Source: a virus. Taken from it: a stretch of 33,348 bases of DNA. The DNA lies in the IMG/VR virus record IMGVR_UViG_3300025137_000143, positions 1 through 33,348 of that record, one strand, 5' to 3'. The position numbers and the translations under genes are program-made. Shown here piece after piece: positions 29,788-33,348 of this stretch; position 1 is the stretch's first letter; each line of letters opens with the position of its first letter. The notes under the pieces were generated by a model that worked only from the letters and a program-made list of their open reading frames with translations, ran no database searches and had not been told where the DNA came from.

Positions 29788-31252
29788 TGATATCAATATG
29801 GTCTAACTCGTAATCAAACTCTTGTTCAGAATATGTGTTTATTCTTTCCATAAAGTGACCAAGGGTAAAATTTCTTTTTTCTTTGTGAGAAAAGTCATCA
29901 GCAATATCATAAAGATTTGCTTTAATTTTATTATCACCAAGCCGCAACCCACGACCAAGAGACTGTAATATACGAATTTTAGATTTGGTAGGACTGGCGA
30001 ATATAACATTATGAAGATTCCTAATATTAATCCCAGTAGAAAAAGTTCCGTAACTCGCCACAATAATTGCATTGTTTTCATTTTCTGTAATACTCCTTAC
30101 TGTTTCTCTGTCTTTAGTTTCTGTACCACCATAAACGAAAAACAACTTTCGTGTGTGTGGATCTAAAGTGTCTCCTATAAGCTCATGTAAAACTCTACCA
30201 TGCTTTTCTACATATTGAAATAAAACTAATGTATTGCCTGTTCGAGTTTTTGTTAGATTACGAATGAACCTATTTCTTTTTTCGTGTGATACTATATAGT
30301 CCATTTCTTCTTGGTAGGTTAATTTCTTAACGTGCTTACATTCATCTTGTGAATATTTAAGAACCAAACATTGTATTTTTAAATCAGCAAGTTGTTTCTT
30401 ATCTATTAGTTCTCGTGTTGTTGTAACACTATGTACTCTACCAAACAAACCTTCTAATATTAATTTGTGTACTTTGCTATCATCTAATGTACCAGTTGTA
30501 CCTATACGATATTTTGCATTTACACAGGCACCCATAATTTTTTGCAATTCTTTAGATTTATATAAGTGTGCTTCATCACCTACTACACAATCAAATTTTT
30601 CAAAATACTTCTTATCAAAAGTAGCAAGTGATTGCCATGTGGATATAACCACAGGTTTGCTATCATCTATTTCATAACCATAATATTTTCTTTGTACAAA
30701 TTTTTCTGCTTCCCAACCATAGTCCTCAAAGTCTTTATACATTTGCTCAACCAATGATGTAGTTGGTACAACCAATAAACAATTTTTATTTAATGTAGTA
30801 AGTAAACGAATAATACAATATATAATTAATGACTTACCTGAGGCCGTAGGTGACAGTAATATTGTTCGTTTATTATTAATTGCATGAGAAAACGCCGACA
30901 ATTGATAATCTCTTATTTTTATCGAATCCTTGATTATCTTGTCTGCAAACTTGGAAAACCCCTCGCTCAGCGACACGCTAGCAGGGTTAGAGAACCCTTC
31001 TCGTATGATTGTACCCCCCGAATTTTCAATAAAATGTTCAACATAAGGAAGTAGTCCGTAATATAGTTTACCTGTTGCTTTAGAGAATAATCGTATTTGA
31101 CCATCCCATCTTTTTGCTCTAACACTTGGCATAAAAGAAGCACCAGGTACTTTGAAAGTAAAAAATTCAGATAACTCTTGGAGTAAACCTAAATCTTCGC
31201 TAGTACACTTGATGTAGGATTCGTTATATTTGCTTACTGTTAATTCTCTCAT
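29783..31252 (-). CDS. uvsW: DNA/RNA helicase UvsW
   Basis: A 489-residue superfamily 2 helicase matching T4 UvsW (about 500). The N-terminal domain has RAKRWDGQIRLF, as in T4. Walker A is SPTASGKS at 134-141, motif II is GDEAHLY, and VVSTWQSL-type and GTTGTLDD segments follow. Motifs V and VI are ASYGTFSTGINIRNLHNVIFA and QSLGRGLRLGD. UvsW unwinds branched DNA and R-loops and drives the late switch in replication mode. Residues 86-100 (GFS...GFS) are encoded by an unusually GC-rich palindromic segment unlike the rest of the gene. The start overlaps the upstream gene by 29 nt. Confidence 0.95.
   Translation of the reverse strand: MRELTVSKYNESYIKCTSEDLGLLQELSEFFTFKVPGASFMPSVRAKRWDGQIRLFSKATGKLYYGLLPYVEHFIENSGGTIIREGFSNPASVSLSEGFSKFADKIIKDSIKIRDYQLSAFSHAINNKRTILLSPTASGKSLIIYCIIRLLTTLNKNCLLVVPTTSLVEQMYKDFEDYGWEAEKFVQRKYYGYEIDDSKPVVISTWQSLATFDKKYFEKFDCVVGDEAHLYKSKELQKIMGACVNAKYRIGTTGTLDDSKVHKLILEGLFGRVHSVTTTRELIDKKQLADLKIQCLVLKYSQDECKHVKKLTYQEEMDYIVSHEKRNRFIRNLTKTRTGNTLVLFQYVEKHGRVLHELIGDTLDPHTRKLFFVYGGTETKDRETVRSITENENNAIIVASYGTFSTGINIRNLHNVIFASPTKSKIRILQSLGRGLRLGDNKIKANLYDIADDFSHKEKRNFTLGHFMERINTYSEQEFDYELDHIDIR
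30953..30997 (-). repeat. GC-rich palindromic segment inside uvsW
   Basis: Encodes residues 86-100 of UvsW. On the minus strand it has GGGTT-CTCT-AACCC followed by AGCG-TGT-CGCT, and ends in a second GGG-TTT-TCC copy of the G-F-S codons. Codons GGG, GTG, TCG, CTG, AGC and GAG are unlike the AT-rich surroundings. Confidence 0.5.
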
Positions 31253-32039
31253 CTAATTCTTCATATGATATATTTGTCCAATTATCTCTTTCATCTAATT
31301 CTTTTATATTATCACCTACATGTATAAATTCATGTTTTTCATATTTGTTTAATAATCTCTTAGTGTGGTATATCCAATTATCAGGATCAATTGCTTGTGC
31401 CTTTGGACCCACATACCCCTTTGTGCCTTTGTATATGTTGTTTACTTTTTTTGTCTTCGACTTGTAATCGTACCCCACCAAATAAACCTTGTTGCTTACA
31501 TCCGCTGCCATTAGCGCAATTAGAACACCTGCGTTTGTTTTCTCCTGTAGGTATTTGCCTAGTCCCATTACCTTGTCTTTTTTCTTTATCCATGTTATAG
31601 TATATCCTTCTTGGTCCTCACCAAAATGTAATTTGAAATCATCTTCATGCCATTCTGTATTTTCTTCTCTAAATTTTCTTAACATATCTACATTGTTTGC
31701 CCAACACACAAAGAATTTTTTATCTTCACCTTTCCACACCCACTCATCTGTATAGTCATGTGGATCAACGTTACCTATAAACTTAGTAACTGTTTCTGGG
31801 TAAAATAATTTATCATACATAGAAGCAGGATTTTTTTGCCATTCTTTTAAATAGACAGGATGTTCAAATGCATAACCACTACGATATATTTCATGACATA
31901 TATTATAGTCCATTGCTACTAGAACATCTGGTGTAAAATCTCTATACAATCCGTTACAACCATATATCTTACCAAAAGGTTTTAGTTTATGTAGATCAAA
32001 GTTTTTTCTACTCTCACCGTTACCTACACAAAAAATCAT
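31224..32039 (-). CDS. Unknown protein with nucleotide-binding-like N-terminus (possibly glycosyltransferase-like)
   Basis: A 271-residue protein. The N-terminus IFCVGNGESRKNFDLHKLK followed by IYGCNGLYRDFTPDVLVAMD resembles Rossmann-type families that open G-N-G-x-S and later have C-N/D, as in some sialyltransferase-like or flagellin-glycosylation (DUF115/MAF-like) proteins. NAGVLIALMAADVSNKVYLVGYDYKS in the second half also fits that pattern. The function in a T4-like phage is unknown. The ATG overlaps the uvsY stop by one base, and the 3' end overlaps uvsW by 29 nt, so it is co-expressed with recombination genes. A second observer could equally call it hypothetical. Confidence 0.5.
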   Translation of the reverse strand: MIFCVGNGESRKNFDLHKLKPFGKIYGCNGLYRDFTPDVLVAMDYNICHEIYRSGYAFEHPVYLKEWQKNPASMYDKLFYPETVTKFIGNVDPHDYTDEWVWKGEDKKFFVCWANNVDMLRKFREENTEWHEDDFKLHFGEDQEGYTITWIKKKDKVMGLGKYLQEKTNAGVLIALMAADVSNKVYLVGYDYKSKTKKVNNIYKGTKGYVGPKAQAIDPDNWIYHTKRLLNKYEKHEFIHVGDNIKELDERDNWTNISYEELDERINSKQI

Positions 32040-32467
32040 TACATGCTACCCATAGTAAATTTTTTCCAGTCTATTGCATTTTTAATTTGAAATGTACGAT
32101 TGTTTATTTGTTTAAGTATGCTCTCACAATAACCACATATCTGTTTAAGATATTCAATCTTTTGTTTTGATTTAATTATTTCTTCGTCAGCGTCAATAAA
32201 TTTATCAACGTCTTGTCGTAATACTTTTAAATCAAAGTTAGTATCTTTATATACTTGTGGGTCTGCTTTGCCTGTAAAGAATAACCATTTGTTTAAATGT
32301 AATTGTGAGTGTTCGCCTTCTGCTTTCTTAAGCATAAGAGCGTAGGTTGAGTATGTTTTAAGGTATTGAGAATGGAGCTGGGGTGTCTTTAGACTTTCTA
32401 AGTCTAGTTCAGTATCATCAATTCTCAAATCCTTCTCGGCTTTCGCCTGAAGTTCATCAAGTGTCAT
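32039..32467 (-). CDS. uvsY: Recombination mediator UvsY
   Basis: A 142-residue helical protein matching T4 UvsY (137). It begins MTLDELQAKAEKDLRIDDTEL, with the T4-like L-x-x-L-Q-x-x-x-x-K-D-x-x-I-D-x-T pattern. HSQYLKTYSTYALMLKKAE and the later QICGYCESILKQINNRTFQIKNAIDWKKF correspond to the rest of T4 UvsY. It helps load UvsX on gp32-coated single strands. AAAGGA serves as ribosome binding site. It is adjacent to uvsW and near gp23, as in cyanophages, rather than as in T4. Confidence 0.92.
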   Translation of the reverse strand: MTLDELQAKAEKDLRIDDTELDLESLKTPQLHSQYLKTYSTYALMLKKAEGEHSQLHLNKWLFFTGKADPQVYKDTNFDLKVLRQDVDKFIDADEEIIKSKQKIEYLKQICGYCESILKQINNRTFQIKNAIDWKKFTMGSM

Positions 32468-32495
32468 TATTTAATCCTTTTTATTATATAGTAAA

Positions 32496-33095
32496 CTAAT
32501 AAGGGGTCGTATATTTGTGTTGTTTATATCCTAGTACAATAGTTGCTTGTAAGTATTCAACATCCGTTGCGTTTTGATTATACTCTAAAGCAGATAAACT
32601 TTTTGGATATGTATCTTCAAAAGATATCTCTAGAATAGGTGTATTTCGTGCTGTTAATATAATTAATTTAGCGTCAGAAAATATAGCACCATCATTTGTT
32701 GCTGTTGTTGGTCTACCTGCGTCAGGAGAATTGTTTTGTTGTGATCTAGGCATTCTATCGCCACCTGCTGTAATTAGTTCACGATATTTGTCGTCACTAT
32801 CTACTTGAGCAAGACCTACCATCCAATCATGAACACTACGATAATTCGTTAAGTCTTCATCTACAATAAACGTTACAGATAAGTCGTCAAATGTCAAATC
32901 ATTACCTGGTATTCTAACAGGCATAAGTCTAGTTGGTTGAGTTATTTCTGTAAGTGTTATACCTGGTATATTTGCTTGAATTGAGTTAAACTCTACTCTA
33001 GGCAGTTTTGCTATTTGAAATTTAAACTTTGTAGGATCAGCATAATCTAATCCTGCCCCACTTGGTTGTCTAGTAATAGTATTTGTATCAGTCAT
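32496..33095 (-). CDS. T4 gp19/gp54-like tail tube family protein
   Basis: A 199-residue protein with the tail-tube-family pattern: KFKFQIAKLP, IPGITLTEITQPTRLMPVRIPGNDLTFDDLSVTFIVDEDLTNYRSVHDWM, then a variable polar loop (SQQNNSPDAG), and a C-terminal LEISFEDTYPKSLSALEYN..TDVEYLQATIVLGY. T4 gp19 (tube) and gp54 (tube initiator) share this core. Which one this corresponds to is unclear; a second tube-like paralogue elsewhere in the genome is likely. It follows gp23 after a strong terminator and has its own TATAAATA box, 7 nt upstream of the ATG, with no ribosome binding site. Late, near-leaderless expression is inferred. Confidence 0.65.
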   Translation of the reverse strand: MTDTNTITRQPSGAGLDYADPTKFKFQIAKLPRVEFNSIQANIPGITLTEITQPTRLMPVRIPGNDLTFDDLSVTFIVDEDLTNYRSVHDWMVGLAQVDSDDKYRELITAGGDRMPRSQQNNSPDAGRPTTATNDGAIFSDAKLIILTARNTPILEISFEDTYPKSLSALEYNQNATDVEYLQATIVLGYKQHKYTTPY

Positions 33096-33102
33096 ATAAT
33101 AG

Positions 33103-33110
33103 TATTTATA
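33103..33110 (-). promoter_or_regulatory. Late promoter TATAAATA for the tail-tube-family gene
   Basis: A perfect T4-type late -10 box on the minus strand. It lies just after the gp23 terminator and 7 nt before the ATG, so the mRNA would start within one or two bases of the start codon. Confidence 0.8.
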
Positions 33111-33112
33111 AT

Positions 33113-33140
33113 AAAAAAAGGGGGCGATAAAGCCCCCTCT
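33113..33140 (-). terminator. Intrinsic terminator after gp23
   Basis: Reading the minus strand, GGGGGC, a 6-nt loop TTTATC and GCCCCC are followed directly by seven T. It separates the capsid gene from the tail-tube-family gene and is the best terminator in the window. Confidence 0.92.
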
Positions 33141-33164
33141 TTAATTTCGTTATGAAACGATATA

Positions 33165-33348
33165 TTACATTAAGTTAGTTACTTTAACCATTCTGTAATA
33201 GATGTTTGCTTGGTCAGTTCCAACGTCAGTTGCTTGTGAAGAAGCTTCTGCAAATGGGTTTCTAATTAGACCATATCTAGTTTTGAAACCAATTTTTGGT
33301 TGGAATGTGTTCTCACCAACCGCTCTCACCATTTGTAGTGGAACGTAT
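33165..33348 (-). CDS. 23: Major capsid protein gp23, C-terminal fragment
   Basis: The last 60 codons of a gene that enters from the right edge; the first complete codon ends at 33347. The peptide contains VRAVGENTFQPKIGFKTRYG and LIRNPFAEASSQA, the highly conserved C-terminal signature of T4-like major capsid proteins, and ends in IYYRMVKVTNLM. The stop is TAA. A strong intrinsic terminator follows 25 nt downstream. Codon choice is more regular than in nearby genes, as expected for a very highly expressed capsid gene. Confidence 0.95.
   Translation of the reverse strand, partial: YVPLQMVRAVGENTFQPKIGFKTRYGLIRNPFAEASSQATDVGTDQANIYYRMVKVTNLM

Noticed and set aside
1-33348. CRISPR arrays, insertion sequences or integrase attachment sites
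   Set aside because: No regularly spaced direct repeats, transposase or integrase ORF, or terminal inverted repeats were seen; the only clear long direct repeat is the 25-nt pair.

Overview
The window is a strongly AT-rich stretch of a T4-like (Straboviridae-like) marine myophage genome. The evidence is a near-complete set of T4 core genes: gp23 C-terminus, a tail-tube-family protein, uvsY, uvsW, gp55, gp47, gp46, gp45, gp44, gp62, regA, gp43, uvsX and gp41. Passenger genes typical of marine T4-like phages accompany them: hsp20, a CobS-like AAA+ ATPase, a CobT-like VWA protein, a MazG-like pyrophosphohydrolase and ribosomal protein bS21. Base composition plus bS21 suggest a SAR11 (Pelagibacter) myophage; an AT-rich cyanomyophage is the main alternative. 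Every recognised gene is on the minus strand, so transcription runs from high to low coordinates.

Layout in transcription order. (1) 33348-31224: end of the major capsid gene, a strong terminator, a late-promoted tail protein, uvsY and an unknown protein. (2) 31252-25589: uvsW, a putative Sm-like protein, late sigma factor gp55, the gp47/gp46 nuclease and MazG-like. (3) 25568-22982: a compact three-gene operon of a C5-cytosine DNA methyltransferase homologue, an asparagine-synthetase-like PP-loop enzyme and a CmoA (carboxy-SAM synthase) homologue. (4) 22830-18046: VWA metalloprotease-like protein, CobS-like ATPase, bS21, winged-helix protein and Hsp20. (5) 17982-8275: the replisome operon, gp45-44-62-regA-gp43, then a second C5-methyltransferase homologue overlapping gp43, uvsX and gp41. 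(6) 8242-1: a late block of capsid-type accessory proteins, including ligase-like, kinase, HAD phosphatase and nucleotidyltransferase domains. Most begin with short leaders that look like T4 capsid-targeting sequences.

The most exciting signal is a candidate DNA hypermodification system. Both methyltransferase homologues carry Arg in place of the near-invariant Asn of motif X (GRMV instead of GN-[AS]-V). From memory, an Asn-to-Lys change in M.MpeI (N374K), which I believe is this position, lets a C5-methyltransferase use carboxy-SAM. One of the two genes sits in an overlapping operon with a CmoA-family gene and an amidotransferase-type PP-loop gene. The other overlaps the DNA polymerase gene. 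I infer that the phage makes carboxy-SAM, writes 5-carboxymethylcytosine into its DNA and may amidate it to 5-carbamoylmethylcytosine or a related amide.

A second theme is promoter architecture. Eight sigma70-type promoters share TTGACA, a 16-17 nt spacer ending in CCTGA, and a TATAAT-like box. Several lie exactly 5-6 nt upstream of an ATG, which predicts leaderless mRNAs. T4-type TATAAATA late promoters precede virion genes and hsp20. All functional statements rest on reading the sequence and remembered family features; no searches were run.
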